Assembly: GCF_026000115.1 (NCBI RefSeq) | Contig: NZ_AP026867.1 | Location: 5,382,001 to 5,446,000 of the forward strand | DNA length: 64,000 bases | Direction: 5' to 3' | Source: Aureispira anguillae | Lineage (GTDB): Bacteria; Bacteroidota; Bacteroidia; Chitinophagales; Saprospiraceae | Shown: positions 46,795-56,174 of the stretch, one piece after another | Position numbering within the stretch: position 1 is the stretch's first letter | How the letters are laid out: every line of letters starts with the position of its first letter | Notes under the pieces: generated by a model | Told to the model about the DNA's origin: nothing | Databases searched by the model: none | The model's input: the letters and a program-made list of their open reading frames with translations, nothing else | Translations under genes and position numbers: made by a program

Positions 46795-48813
46795 ATGAAA
46801 AATTTTCAGTCAAATATACCTCAAAGCAATACGCTGGCAGAAAAATGGACAGAATATCGTTCTACCATGCCTTTGGTTGCTCCTAATAATAAACGTAACA
46901 TAGAAATTATCGTAGTTGGAACGGGTTTGGCGGGTGCTTCTGCTGCTGCAACGCTTGGAGAACTAGGATACCGTGTTAAAGCATTTTGTTTTCATGATAG
47001 CCCACGTCGTGCACATAGTATTGCTGCCCAAGGGGGAATCAATGCTGCAAAGAATTATCAAAATGATGGTGACTCTGTTTACCGTTTGTTTTATGATACC
47101 GTAAAAGGTGGCGATTATCGCTCTCGTGAGGCGAATGTTCATCGTTTAGCAGAAGTTTCAAGAAATATTATTGACCAATGTGTAGCACAAGGGGTTCCTT
47201 TTGCGAGAGAATATGGAGGTAGCTTGGCCAACCGTTCTTTTGGTGGGGTTCAGGTATCTCGTACGTTTTATGCTCGTGGGCAAACTGGTCAGCAATTATT
47301 GATTGGTGCTTATAGTGCTTTGTCTAGACAAATATCACTTGGAACAGTTACCATGTACAACCGTCATGAAATGCTAGACTTAGTGGTTATCGATGGAAAA
47401 GCTCGTGGTATTATTTCTCGTAATTTATTAACGGGTAAATTGGAGCGTTTTGGGGCTCATGCGGTTGTTTTAGGAACAGGAGGATACGGTAATGTGTTCT
47501 ATCTTTCTACCAATGCCATGGGATCTAACGTTACTGCTTCTTGGGTAGCGCACAAACGTGGAGCTTACTTTGCAAACCCTTGTTTCTGCCAAATTCACCC
47601 AACTTGTATTCCTGTATCTGGCGATTATCAGTCTAAGTTGACCTTGATGTCAGAGTCTTTGCGTAATGATGGTCGTGTTTGGGTTCCTAAACACAAAAAA
47701 GATGTAGATGCGCTTAGAACAGGACAAATGAAACCAACTGATCTAGCAGAAGAAGATAGAGATTATTACCTAGAACGTATTTATCCTGCTTTTGGAAACT
47801 TAGTGCCTCGTGATGTTGCTTCTCGTGCAGCTAAGTATCGTTGCGATGATGGGCATGGAGTTGGTTCTACTGGTTTGGCGGTTTACCTTGATTTTGCTTC
47901 TGCCGTTATTCGATATGGTAAATCTGAAGTAATTTCAAGAGGTATTGCTAGCCCAAGTGACGAGGAAATCAAACGATTAGGACGTGAAGTTGTTGAAAAG
48001 AAATACGGCAACTTGTTTGAAATGTATGAAAAAATCACTGGAGAAGATCCTTATTATACACCAATGCGTATTTATCCTGCTATTCACTATACAATGGGTG
48101 GTATCTGGGTAGATTACAATCTAGAAACAACGGTTCCTGGTTTGTTTGCTACAGGTGAATGTAATTTCTCTGATCATGGTGCTAACCGTTTAGGAGCTTC
48201 TGCTTTAATGCAAGGTTTGGCAGATGGTTATTTTGTATTGCCTTATACCATTGGCGTTTTCTTGAGCAAAGAAATTCGTACGCCTATGACCGATACCAAT
48301 GCTCCTGAGTTTGAAGCAGCAGAGAATGAGGTGAAGTCTAAAATTCAAAAATTATTGAGCATCAATGGAACTCGTTCTGTTGAGTCTTTCCATAGAGAAT
48401 TGGGGGTTGATATCATGTGGGAATATTGCGGCATGGCTCGTGAAGCTGAGGGATTAAAATTAGGTCGTCAAAAAGTACGTGAATTGCGTGATCGTTTCTG
48501 GAAAGAGGTTTATATCCCTCACACAGACAAAGATGGACACGAATTTAATCCTGAACTAGAAAAAGCATTGCGTGTTGCTGATTTCTTTGAATTGGCAGAG
48601 TTGATGATGGTAGATGCTTTGAATAGAAACGAATCTTGTGGTGGGCACTTCCGCAAAGAATATGCAACAGCAGAAGGAGAAGCTCAACGTAATGATACCG
48701 ATTATGCCTATGTGTCTGCATGGGAATACAATGGGTTGAATGATGATCCTGTTCTACACAAAGAAGAATTGGAATTCCATGACATTGAATTAAAAACTCG
48801 TTCTTATAAATAA
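46795..48813 (+). CDS. sdhA: Succinate dehydrogenase / fumarate reductase flavoprotein subunit
   Basis: 672 residues, the longer form used with b558 anchors. The FAD motif is [23 protein letters not shown]. The covalent FAD His lies in [18 protein letters not shown]. The catalytic Arg region is [16 protein letters not shown], and [20 protein letters not shown] is intact. It oxidises succinate to fumarate. Confidence 0.97.
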   Translation: MKNFQSNIPQSNTLAEKWTEYRSTMPLVAPNNKRNIEIIVVGTGLAGASAAATLGELGYRVKAFCFHDSPRRAHSIAAQGGINAAKNYQNDGDSVYRLFYDTVKGGDYRSREANVHRLAEVSRNIIDQCVAQGVPFAREYGGSLANRSFGGVQVSRTFYARGQTGQQLLIGAYSALSRQISLGTVTMYNRHEMLDLVVIDGKARGIISRNLLTGKLERFGAHAVVLGTGGYGNVFYLSTNAMGSNVTASWVAHKRGAYFANPCFCQIHPTCIPVSGDYQSKLTLMSESLRNDGRVWVPKHKKDVDALRTGQMKPTDLAEEDRDYYLERIYPAFGNLVPRDVASRAAKYRCDDGHGVGSTGLAVYLDFASAVIRYGKSEVISRGIASPSDEEIKRLGREVVEKKYGNLFEMYEKITGEDPYYTPMRIYPAIHYTMGGIWVDYNLETTVPGLFATGECNFSDHGANRLGASALMQGLADGYFVLPYTIGVFLSKEIRTPMTDTNAPEFEAAENEVKSKIQKLLSINGTRSVESFHRELGVDIMWEYCGMAREAEGLKLGRQKVRELRDRFWKEVYIPHTDKDGHEFNPELEKALRVADFFELAELMMVDALNRNESCGGHFRKEYATAEGEAQRNDTDYAYVSAWEYNGLNDDPVLHKEELEFHDIELKTRSYK

Positions 48814-48881
48814 CATCTAATTGTCGAAGGATTCATTTCCTCCAATTAGCGATTATTCGTAATAATAAAAAATAGAGACTT

Positions 48882-49661
48882 ATGGCTCACGGTGATATAA
48901 CAGTAAACCTTTTTGTTTGGAGACAAACAGGGGTTAACGATAAAAATCCTGGCATTAAATCATATCCAAACCTTAAGATCAATACACACATGTCTTTTTT
49001 AGAGATGTTGGATGTTTTAAATGCTCACATTATTGAAAATAAAGACCAATATCCTGAAGGACCTGTTGCATTTGAGCATGATTGCCGAGAAGGAATTTGT
49101 GGTGCTTGTAGTTTAGTCATCAATGGTCGCCCACATGGACCAATGAAAGGAACAACAACCTGCCAATTGCACATGCGTCACTTCAACGAAGGAGACAATA
49201 TATATATAGAACCTTTTAAAGCGCAAGCTTTTCCTGTTATAAAGGACTTGGTAGTAGACAGAAGTTCTTTTGATAAAATCATTCAGGCTGGTGGTTATGT
49301 TTCTGTTAACACAGGGGGTGCTCCTGACGGAAATGCCATTCCTGTCGCTCAAGATATTTCTGCTGATGCCTTTGATGCTGCGGCTTGTATTGGTTGTGGT
49401 GCTTGTGTTGCTGCTTGTCCAAATGCTGCTGCAATGCTCTTTACTTCTGCAAAAGTATCGCATTTAGCTGTTTTACCACAAGGTAAAGCTGAAGCTGCTA
49501 AGCGGGTAAAAAGAATGGTATTCCAAATGGATAAAGAAGGTTTTGGAATGTGTTCTAATATCGGTGCTTGTGAAGCGGAATGTCCTAAAGAAATTTCGTT
49601 GGATTACATTGCTCGTATGAATAGAGAATATATTGCTTCTACATTTACGACTACAGATTAA
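48882..49661 (+). CDS. sdhB: Succinate dehydrogenase iron-sulfur subunit
   Basis: 259 residues. The 2Fe-2S ligands are in [19 protein letters not shown]. The ferredoxin-like half has [12 protein letters not shown] and [14 protein letters not shown], giving the 4Fe-4S and 3Fe-4S clusters. It links SdhA to SdhC. It is the last gene of the operon, followed by a terminator 39 bp downstream. Confidence 0.97.
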   Translation: MAHGDITVNLFVWRQTGVNDKNPGIKSYPNLKINTHMSFLEMLDVLNAHIIENKDQYPEGPVAFEHDCREGICGACSLVINGRPHGPMKGTTTCQLHMRHFNEGDNIYIEPFKAQAFPVIKDLVVDRSSFDKIIQAGGYVSVNTGGAPDGNAIPVAQDISADAFDAAACIGCGACVAACPNAAAMLFTSAKVSHLAVLPQGKAEAAKRVKRMVFQMDKEGFGMCSNIGACEAECPKEISLDYIARMNREYIASTFTTTD

Positions 49662-49699
49662 CAATAACAGACTCTTTTAATTTAGAGTTTTAAAATAGT

Positions 49700-49738
49700 A
49701 AACAGTTAAGGGCTTTTTGTTCTTAACTGTTTTTTTTT
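49700..49738 (+). terminator. Terminator of the sdhCAB operon
   Basis: AAACAGTTAAG (49700-49710) / CTTAACTGTTT (49722-49732) with an 11-nt loop is followed by a T-run to 49738. Confidence 0.9.
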
Positions 49739-49751
49739 GCTCACCTATAGG

Positions 49752-49862
49752 CATAAAAAAAGAGAGCTGGGGATAGCTCTCTTTTAAGTTCTCTTCTCGC
49801 CAAAAGAGTTTTCAATCAAAATTAATTTAGCCGTATCTCTATTAATTTCTTATGATTGATTG
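49752..49862 (-). ncRNA. Structured small-RNA-like element, copy A
   Basis: Read on the minus strand, the order is a conserved block AGATACGGC, the block ATTAATTTTGATTGAAA (49826-49810), hairpin II CTCTT/AAGAG (49804-49808 with 49791-49795), AACTTAA, then hairpin I, AAAAGAGAGCT / AGCTCTCTTTT (49758-49768 / 49775-49785, 6-nt loop) and a U7 tract. Copy B at 50390-50494 has the same order. Stem sequences differ while pairing is kept. No minus-strand gene lies between it and copy B, so it looks free-standing. The 5' end is unknown. Confidence 0.65.
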
Positions 49863-50389
49863 TTTTTTCCGTTTTCATTACCCTTTGGAAGGCAACGAAT
49901 AGGAGGATATTAAAACTTGTATAGTTCATTTAGGGCAGCTCTTAACAACTTGAGGATGTTCGTTTTATAATCACTATATTCATTGGAGGATAGAGGATTA
50001 TCAAAAAAACGGTGTTGTCAAGAAAAAACCTTAAAAATGATTAAAATAGATACTTATTAATCACTATCTGCACCTATGACAAGAAGTTGGATAAAAGGTT
50101 GGAATTTTTTTTATTTTTTTTATTTTTTTTTTGCAACCTGCCAATTAGAAGCTCCATTTTATAGATTGCCATCTTTTTGTATTCCTTTTTTGGGCTTAGA
50201 CAATTCTCCCCGCTATGCAATAAAAGAAGTGCTTTTTAGGAATATTTTTTAATTCTAAAATTAGAATTAGAATGCAAGATCCAAATCCTTATACATTTAA
50301 GAGCATCTAATAGTTACTTCGTAACTTATTTTTGAGCTAAACAACGATAAACAAAGGGATTGAGCAGGCAGATAGGTGAGTTATGGGCA

Positions 50390-50494
50390 AACAAAAAGGG
50401 AAGATTCCTCCTAATCTTCCCTTAAGTTTCTTCGTTAATTTCGAAGAATTTCAATCGAAATTAATAGCGGTATCTATTTAATATTAGATTGAAT
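50390..50494 (-). ncRNA. Structured small-RNA-like element, copy B
   Basis: The same layout as copy A: AGATACCGC, ATTAATTTCGATTGAAA (50465-50449), hairpin II TTCTTCG/CGAAGAA (50428-50434 / 50442-50448), AACTTAA, then hairpin I AAGGGAAGATT / AATCTTCCCTT (50396-50406 / 50413-50423) and a U-rich end. The blocks match copy A at 16 of 17 and 8 of 9 positions, yet both helices have changed on both sides. The terminator loop reads AGGAGG on the minus strand, against AUCCCC in copy A. Confidence 0.65.
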
Positions 50495-50552
50495 ATACAT
50501 ATAGTATTATTTTATTATATAGGGTGGATAATCCCTCTTACTACTAGACGAC

Positions 50553-50594
50553 AAATCTCAAAACAAAATGGTTGCATGAGATTTATTTTTTTTT
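50553..50594 (+). terminator. Orphan plus-strand terminator
   Basis: AAATCTCA (50553-50560) / TGAGATTT (50577-50584), with a 16-nt loop, is followed by ATTTTTTTTT. No plus-strand gene lies between sdhB and this point, so it may end another small transcript. Confidence 0.5.
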
Positions 50595-50703
50595 CAACCC
50601 ATTACATATTTAATTAACGCTTACTCGATCTTAATGGTATTATCATCACTTAATAAAATTCGTTTTTTGCATTTTCTTAACAAAAGAATTGCTATTCCTT
50701 TCC

Positions 50704-51090
50704 TCAAGTATTTTTTTCAATCCAACCTTCTAAGGTTTTTCGTACTTCCTCTATCCCATTTAAGACTTCTTCATTGCGAAAACGCAAAACTCTAAAACCA
50801 CAACTTTCCAAACGCTGTTGACGTTTTGCATCCTGCTCTTTTTGATATTTATGAATTTTGCCATCTACTTCTATAATCAACGCTAACTCCTTACACATAA
50901 AATCAGGCACATAATATAAGGTAGGTACTTGACGCAAAAACCTAAATCCTTGGAGTTGGCGAGCCATTAATACTTCTTTCCAAAGATACGTTTCTGCTGC
51001 TGTAAATCGCTGTCGTAATTTAGCCCCTCGATGTTTTAGCTTAGGATTGTAATAATAATTATTGTCTTTAAGCTGTTTGAATCTATCCAT
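50704..51090 (-). CDS. DUF559 (Vsr/restriction-endonuclease-like) protein
   Basis: 128 residues. The N-terminus LKHRGAKLRQRFTAAETYLWKEVLMARQLQG, then FLRQVPTLYYVPDFMCKELALIIEVDGKIH and GFRVLRFRNEEVL, are the DUF559 signature, a PD-(D/E)xK-type fold (D at about 68, E-x-D in IIEVDG). Such small proteins are widespread and their biological role is unclear. It lies 37 bp after the barrel protein gene on the same strand. Confidence 0.88.
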   Translation of the reverse strand: MDRFKQLKDNNYYYNPKLKHRGAKLRQRFTAAETYLWKEVLMARQLQGFRFLRQVPTLYYVPDFMCKELALIIEVDGKIHKYQKEQDAKRQQRLESCGFRVLRFRNEEVLNGIEEVRKTLEGWIEKNT

Positions 51091-51127
51091 AACGATATAT
51101 TATACGATGTAAGTAACCAATCCTTTT

Positions 51128-51799
51128 TCAGAAAGAAAGAGAATAACCAATACTTATATTAACAATCAAAGGCGTATTGGCAATACCTATTTCTTGGCGA
51201 TGATGGGTCTCTACTTGATTGGTCACTCGATTAAAATATTCTACTTGATTAGAAGGTAAACTAGAAGCTATCGTGGGCCAAAACCGTATGCTTGGCGCAA
51301 GCATAATTCCTTTTAAAAAATTATTCATTTTACGAAAAGGTCTCCAATTAATATACATTCCCAAGCCCAAAGAAAAGGTGGTGTAATCCGTCACTAAATT
51401 TCCATTTTCCCAATCTGTGCCATTATAATAAATCTGGAAACGATGCCATTTGGGCTCTAGCCTTAGGTTTAACCAATCATTAAAACGATAACCAACACCA
51501 AACCCCGTTGAAAAAGGAATATGAGCAGCTAAATGTTGTTCTTTCATCGCATTAGAAACAACATCGCCTTTTAAATCTAAAGAAATCCCATGCGAATAAT
51601 CAACCGCTAACCGTTTCCAAAACAGATTGCCCTCAATATTAAATCCCTCAACAAGGATAGGTTGTGTTAAGCCAAAAAGCAAGTGAACATGATTTTCTAA
51701 CGTCCCTTCTTTCAATTTTTGGGCTAGCCCCCATTGATGAAAGCTCAGGAATAAAAAAGAAAAAAAAAGCAATTTAACGGTATTTTTATACGTCTTCAT
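51128..51799 (-). CDS. Outer membrane beta-barrel protein, hypothetical
   Basis: 223 residues from the ATG at 51799, where MKTYKNTVKLLFFSFLFLSFHQWGLAQ is a signal peptide; an ATG 18 codons upstream is less likely. Amphipathic strands follow (FGVGYRFNDWLNLRLEPKWHRF, FSLGLGMYINWRPF) and the end LIVNISIGYSLSF suits an outer membrane barrel. It follows a Crp-type regulator gene (91-bp gap), which may control it. Confidence 0.65.
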   Translation of the reverse strand: MKTYKNTVKLLFFSFLFLSFHQWGLAQKLKEGTLENHVHLLFGLTQPILVEGFNIEGNLFWKRLAVDYSHGISLDLKGDVVSNAMKEQHLAAHIPFSTGFGVGYRFNDWLNLRLEPKWHRFQIYYNGTDWENGNLVTDYTTFSLGLGMYINWRPFRKMNNFLKGIMLAPSIRFWPTIASSLPSNQVEYFNRVTNQVETHHRQEIGIANTPLIVNISIGYSLSF

Positions 51800-51890
51800 T
51801 ATTGTACTATTTTTAGTTAATTCAATAGTACAAATCTCTGATCTTCTGTTCATAACTTAATGCACCCAAGTTAACAAAACAGCAACCTAC

Positions 51891-52508
51891 TTATTTTTTT
51901 TCTCTACTTATTCGGCTTCTAATACGACTCAGTGATTGTGGTTTAATTCCTAAATAGGAAGCAATATAGTATTGAGGTACTCTATTTAGCCATTCTCCTC
52001 GTTTTTCTGTTAACTTTCGATAATGCTCTTCTGGGGTCAAAATATTAAGATTCGAATTGTACTCTGCCATTTCCATAAAGGATTGTTCGGTTTGAGCAAC
52101 CTTTATTTGAATTAACTTAGGGTGTTCTCTAAAAAGCAACTCCATAGACTCAATACTCAAGGTATGCACCTTGCAATCTTCCAAAGTTCGAATATTAATA
52201 TCTGAAGGGATTTTTTGATTGATACTTTTTATATAAGAAACCCAATTCTCTTCCATTGCAAAATCAAGTGCTATTTCTTCTCCCTCTACATTTTTATAAT
52301 ACATAAGCAAACCTTCCTCCACGACAGCAATCTGTGTACAATATTGTCCTTCTCGCAACCAAAAATTGCCTTTAGGTATTGTTCTAAGATCAAAAAAGGA
52401 AACTAAGTTGGTTAGTTCTGCTTCTGTCAAAGAAAAATCATTATCATTACTTATTCTAATCAGAGTTCGCCGTATAAATTCACTCATATCCAATTGTTGA
52501 ATGTTCAA
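51891..52508 (-). CDS. Crp/Fnr-family transcriptional regulator
   Basis: 205 residues. The cNMP-binding-like beta-roll (about 25-120) includes IPKGNFWLREGQYCTQIAVVEEGLLMYYKNVEGEEIALDF in short pieces, with no RxxSAxxA-type phosphate-binding cassette visible. The C-terminal HTH is VPQYYIASYLGIKPQSLSRIRSRI. This subgroup is common in Bacteroidota, usually without known ligand. It may act on the downstream barrel gene. Confidence 0.85.
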   Translation of the reverse strand: MNIQQLDMSEFIRRTLIRISNDNDFSLTEAELTNLVSFFDLRTIPKGNFWLREGQYCTQIAVVEEGLLMYYKNVEGEEIALDFAMEENWVSYIKSINQKIPSDINIRTLEDCKVHTLSIESMELLFREHPKLIQIKVAQTEQSFMEMAEYNSNLNILTPEEHYRKLTEKRGEWLNRVPQYYIASYLGIKPQSLSRIRSRISREKK

Positions 52509-52594
52509 TTTTTGTTACAATTCCTTCATTGAGATAGCCATGTTTTCTCTTTTTGGTAAAACGAAAACATAGGTGATTTCTTTATACCCCTGCC

Positions 52595-53224
52595 CTACTT
52601 CTGAGCATAAACAATGCACTTCGTTTCAAAAAACTCCTCTTCAAACAGCTCCTTCATAGGATAAATCTCGGTATAAGCGTTATTTCCCAATGCTTTGGCT
52701 TCTTCCTTTGCTCGATCAATTCCCTTTAGCGCCCAAATGCCATTTGGTGTACCGTGCTGGTGTTTGTCACTAATCACTCGGTGGGTCCAACGCACCAATT
52801 GAGGCAATACAGCAACGGCACGAGTAACTACAAAATCAAATTTTTCTTTAAGTTCTTCCGCTCTTATTTGTTGAGTTCTAACATTTTTTAATCCAACAGC
52901 CCGTGCAACTTCTTCTGTCACACGTACTTTTTTACCAATAGAATCTACCAATAAAAAATCTACATTTGGAAATAAAATAGCTAGAGGAATCCCAGGGAAA
53001 CCTCCCCCTGTTCCCAAATCCATAACTTTGCTCCCGTCCTTGAACTGAAAGATTTTGGCTAAACTCATAGAATGCAAAACGTGACGCACATAAATATTGT
53101 CAATATCTTTGCGAGAAATCACATTAATTTTGCTATTCCAGTCAGCATATAATGCCCCCAACTGGCTAAGTTGATCAATTTGAGTGGGATTTAAATCAGG
53201 AAAATATTTGAGAATGGTATTCAT
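52595..53224 (-). CDS. rsmG: 16S rRNA (guanine527-N7)-methyltransferase
   Basis: 209 residues with the SAM motif VMDLGTGGGFPGIPLAILFP and the RsmG segment FDFVVTRAVAVLPQLVRW. It methylates G527 of 16S rRNA. It lies 2 bp after the pterin dehydratase gene, at the end of the hemC-hemD-phhB-rsmG run. Confidence 0.96.
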   Translation of the reverse strand: MNTILKYFPDLNPTQIDQLSQLGALYADWNSKINVISRKDIDNIYVRHVLHSMSLAKIFQFKDGSKVMDLGTGGGFPGIPLAILFPNVDFLLVDSIGKKVRVTEEVARAVGLKNVRTQQIRAEELKEKFDFVVTRAVAVLPQLVRWTHRVISDKHQHGTPNGIWALKGIDRAKEEAKALGNNAYTEIYPMKELFEEEFFETKCIVYAQK

Positions 53225-53226
53225 AG

Positions 53227-53472
53227 TTATTTTTGGTATTTTTCGTAAAGATACATTATTTTCTGAGCTAATAAATGATCTTTTTCTGTTATCGTATTTC
53301 CCGCATCATGCGTCGTCAATTCAATCTGGACTTTATTGTATACATTGCTCCAATTGGGATGATGATTTTGCTTCTCAGCCCAAAAAGCAACCGCTGTCAT
53401 AAAGGAAAAAGCGGTAACAAAATCATCAAATTCAAAACTTGCCTTTAATCGATTGTTCTCTTCTATAAACAT
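53227..53472 (-). CDS. phhB: Pterin-4a-carbinolamine dehydratase
   Basis: 81 residues. [24 protein letters not shown] contains the PCD active-site signature (EKxNHHPxW) and is followed by [19 protein letters not shown]. It recycles the 4a-hydroxy pterin made by aromatic amino acid hydroxylases. The phenylalanine hydroxylase itself lies 7 kb away at 60764-61543. The gene is packed 3 bp after hemD and 2 bp before rsmG. It is short but complete in the motif. Confidence 0.9.
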   Translation of the reverse strand: MFIEENNRLKASFEFDDFVTAFSFMTAVAFWAEKQNHHPNWSNVYNKVQIELTTHDAGNTITEKDHLLAQKIMYLYEKYQK

Positions 53473-53475
53473 ACT

Positions 53476-54156
53476 TTAAGAAATTAAACCTAAACAGGCT
53501 TTTGCCAAACTCTGTTCATGTGGTGATTCTGCAATGATAAAATGATCTATATGATGCTCCAACAGTGCTTTTGCGGTCACATTGCCAATACTAACGATTT
53601 GCTGTCCTTGGCAATAAGGGTACTGCGCAAAATAAGCCGCTACATTTAACGGACTTGTAAACACTAAAATATCAATCCAAGGTAGTTCAAAATCCGTTTT
53701 CACACAATTGGTATACGTCAATAAATTATAGCTTTGGATACTTTCCCCCAATAATTGCTGCACAGACTGTTTAGAATACTGAGCTTGGGCAAAGATCACT
53801 TTTTTGCCTTTTGCTTGCCTTGAAAATTTCTGAGCGGTCTCAATAGGGTCTCCTGTCCCAATAAATTGAGCTTGGATTTTGTAGTTTAAACTCAAAAAAT
53901 CAGCAGAAGCTTGCCCCATCACGCCAATAGGAGGCAGTGTATCTAAATCATCCAATTGAGACAAACAATACTGAATTCCTTTTTTGCTATAAAAAAATAG
54001 CCAATCTGCACTTGGTAAAGGACCAAAAACTAAGGGCTCAAACTCAATCAAAGAGAGCCCTATTAGATTTGTTTTTGAGTGTAACAATTGATGGAATGCC
54101 CCTGCTGGATTCAATGCTCTAGAGATAAATACAGTAGGATTTTTTTTTGCCGCCAT
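53476..54156 (-). CDS. hemD: Uroporphyrinogen-III synthase (copy 2)
   Basis: 226 residues. HEM4 features include SADWLFFYSKKGIQYCLSQL in lobe one, and LVFTSPLNVAAYFAQYP with IVSIGNVTAKALLEHHI in lobe two. It begins 2 bp after the hemC stop, so this is the best candidate for the real HemD. A second HEM4 protein is at 4299-5093. Confidence 0.88.
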   Translation of the reverse strand: MAAKKNPTVFISRALNPAGAFHQLLHSKTNLIGLSLIEFEPLVFGPLPSADWLFFYSKKGIQYCLSQLDDLDTLPPIGVMGQASADFLSLNYKIQAQFIGTGDPIETAQKFSRQAKGKKVIFAQAQYSKQSVQQLLGESIQSYNLLTYTNCVKTDFELPWIDILVFTSPLNVAAYFAQYPYCQGQQIVSIGNVTAKALLEHHIDHFIIAESPHEQSLAKACLGLIS

Positions 54157-54158
54157 TC

Positions 54159-55064
54159 TTATAAGTCAACTCCTTGAGTCAATTGTTCAAAAACTGTTTC
54201 TGCTAATTTGTTAGTGGTACTAGAAGAAAGATTCACTACATTCAAATCCTTATCCAAACCTCCTGATAGAATTGCACAAACATGGTAGTATCCCATGTCA
54301 TCGGCCTCACAATAAACGCCTAAGGGTAAGTGACAGCCTCCATCCAATAATTTGAGTACCTTGCGCTCTACATTGGTGCATTTAAGTACGTCTGAACGGT
54401 GAATTTTTTGTAAGATTCTACGAACGTCCTTATCTTCTGTTCTCGTCTGCCAAGTTAAAACACCTTGTGCTGGTGCAGGTACAAATTCCTTAGGGTTTAG
54501 GCGAATGGTTTCAAAATTACTCATGTCCAAGCCTAAACGCTTGATTCCTGCCATTGCTAATAAAATAGCGTCAAACTGTCCCTCTTCTAATTTTTTCAGA
54601 CGAGTAGGAACATTTCCTCGAATATCTTTTAGCACCACATCTGGGCGAACTGACTTGATTAATGCTTTGCGCCTAGCTGACGAAGTTCCTACAATTGGGT
54701 TCTCTGGCAACTTTAGCAGCTTGCCATCAACTACTGCATCCTTTCGAATAACCAAACAATCCGCAGGATCTTCTCGGTAAGAAATCGCCGCCAAAGAAAG
54801 CCCTTCGGGTTGGGTAGTTGGCATATCCTTCATAGAGTGTACCGCCAAGTCAATAGAACCCGCCAATAATTCGTCTTCTATTTCTTTGGTAAAAAACCCC
54901 TTGCCTTCAATCTTGTCAAAGCTCAAATGCTGGATTTTGTCGCCTTTTGTTTTTATAATTTTTAGCTCAGATTCAATACCGATTTCTTTTAGTCGATCTT
55001 GTGTATAATAAGCTTGCCAAAGGGCTAATTTGCTCCCTCTTGTTCCTATGATTAGTTTGTTCAT
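54159..55064 (-). CDS. hemC: Porphobilinogen deaminase (hydroxymethylbilane synthase)
   Basis: 301 residues. IIGTRGSKLALWQAYY opens the protein, VHSMKDMPTTQPEGL and GTSSARRKALI line the active site, and the dipyrromethane-cofactor Cys is in LDGGCHLPLGVYCE. It builds hydroxymethylbilane from four porphobilinogens. It is coupled to hemD. Confidence 0.97.
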   Translation of the reverse strand: MNKLIIGTRGSKLALWQAYYTQDRLKEIGIESELKIIKTKGDKIQHLSFDKIEGKGFFTKEIEDELLAGSIDLAVHSMKDMPTTQPEGLSLAAISYREDPADCLVIRKDAVVDGKLLKLPENPIVGTSSARRKALIKSVRPDVVLKDIRGNVPTRLKKLEEGQFDAILLAMAGIKRLGLDMSNFETIRLNPKEFVPAPAQGVLTWQTRTEDKDVRRILQKIHRSDVLKCTNVERKVLKLLDGGCHLPLGVYCEADDMGYYHVCAILSGGLDKDLNVVNLSSSTTNKLAETVFEQLTQGVDL

Positions 55065-55094
55065 TTGTATTGTATATTGATTGTTCTATTTTAT

Positions 55095-56174
55095 TTAATG
55101 TGGTTGAATTACCTCATAGGTAAATTCTTTTATAAAGCTTTCTGTTTCCCCTGTTAATGAATTGGTAACCGCAACCCTAGCGGTATAGTTTTGTTCTCCT
55201 ACCTTTTTGGGTATTGTTTTATAGATTGCCTTTCCGTTTTTACTCTTTATCGTTTGTCCTTGGATTGAAACCGTAAAATTCGCTTGTGAAGCATACTGCC
55301 CTAAAAAAAATTCAGTTTCATAGCTTTCCCCTAAGACAATAGTACGCTTCATTGGTTGCTCAAACAATTCATAAGCATCATAAGTACATCCAACAGTCAT
55401 TTTGCTAGCCATAAAATTAACAACAGCAGCTTCTGATAACTTTGCTTGATTCTGAATAGCACGAAGTAAAGGATAAACAGATGCAATAGATTGTTGTTGG
55501 AACGTAAAATTTGCCCAATCTTGTACTTTAGAAGTCAAAGGATAAGCATTCTTTGTGGATAGAGCAAGCTCCATTTCAAGTGCTTCTAATAAAACCTTTT
55601 TGCGATCAGAAACAGCAAATACAGTCCCTTTTATTCCGCCATCCTTCCAAAATTGCTCCACCAATAAAAGATATGCATCTTTTAGTTTTTCAATTCTAGA
55701 TCTTAGAATTTCTCCTTGAGGCGCTTTTCCTTTATACCCCGTCAAAAAGATAGCATTTATAATTTTTTTATTATTTACTCCTTTGGGTTTACCTTCTAAA
55801 GTCGGTATTCCTAAGGCGCTTGCTTCTTTAGGAGTATAAAAACCACCTGACTCCATCACCATAAATTCCCTAAGTTCATCAATTTGGCGGCAAAAAGTAT
55901 CGGTTAATGCCCTTAATACTATTGTTTGATCAACTAAAAATTGATACTTAGGATGTTCATAGCTCATTTCTCGCATATGATAAATCGTGTTATCTGTCGA
56001 ATAGGTAATCAAGCGATTACTTTGCTTTAAGCGCTCATCCAATCCAAAAAACTCAGCAATAGCGTTATCTGCAAAGTTGTTTTGCTCACAACTAATGGTT
56101 AGAACAGAAAACCCAAATACAATAACTACCCATCGAAAAGGAGACAACAGCATATTTTTTACCTTTAATACCAA
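55095..56174 (-). CDS. Short GldM/PorM-like exported protein
   Basis: 359 residues. The N-terminus has a hydrophobic stretch ending in LTISC, a possible lipobox, instead of the plain membrane helix of GldM. The body resembles the GldM N-terminal region (VLRALTDTFCRQIDELREFMVMESGG; FTFQQQSIASVYPLLRAIQNQAKLSEAAVVNFM) and the next domain (ANFTVSIQGQTIKSKNGKAIYK). The last GldM domains are missing (GldM is about 510 residues). It may be a GldM paralogue. The start may also be at the Met 7 codons later. It overlaps the upstream gene by 10 bp. Confidence 0.6.
   Translation of the reverse strand: MVLKVKNMLLSPFRWVVIVFGFSVLTISCEQNNFADNAIAEFFGLDERLKQSNRLITYSTDNTIYHMREMSYEHPKYQFLVDQTIVLRALTDTFCRQIDELREFMVMESGGFYTPKEASALGIPTLEGKPKGVNNKKIINAIFLTGYKGKAPQGEILRSRIEKLKDAYLLLVEQFWKDGGIKGTVFAVSDRKKVLLEALEMELALSTKNAYPLTSKVQDWANFTFQQQSIASVYPLLRAIQNQAKLSEAAVVNFMASKMTVGCTYDAYELFEQPMKRTIVLGESYETEFFLGQYASQANFTVSIQGQTIKSKNGKAIYKTIPKKVGEQNYTARVAVTNSLTGETESFIKEFTYEVIQPH

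Larger units (their letters stand above)
49662..50703. other. 1.04-kb gene-poor region with small-RNA-like elements
   Basis: It holds the sdh terminator, two copies of a minus-strand structured element (49752-49862 and 50390-50494), a poly-T stretch (50107-50134) and a plus-strand terminator (50553-50594). A 58-codon frame at 50077-50253 is rich in Phe because of the poly-T and is not called. Confidence 0.6.

Noticed and set aside
50077-50253. 58-codon frame with a hydrophobic start and FFATC
   Set aside because: The hydrophobic stretch comes from a poly-T run; the remainder shows no recognisable pattern, so a lipoprotein call is not supported.
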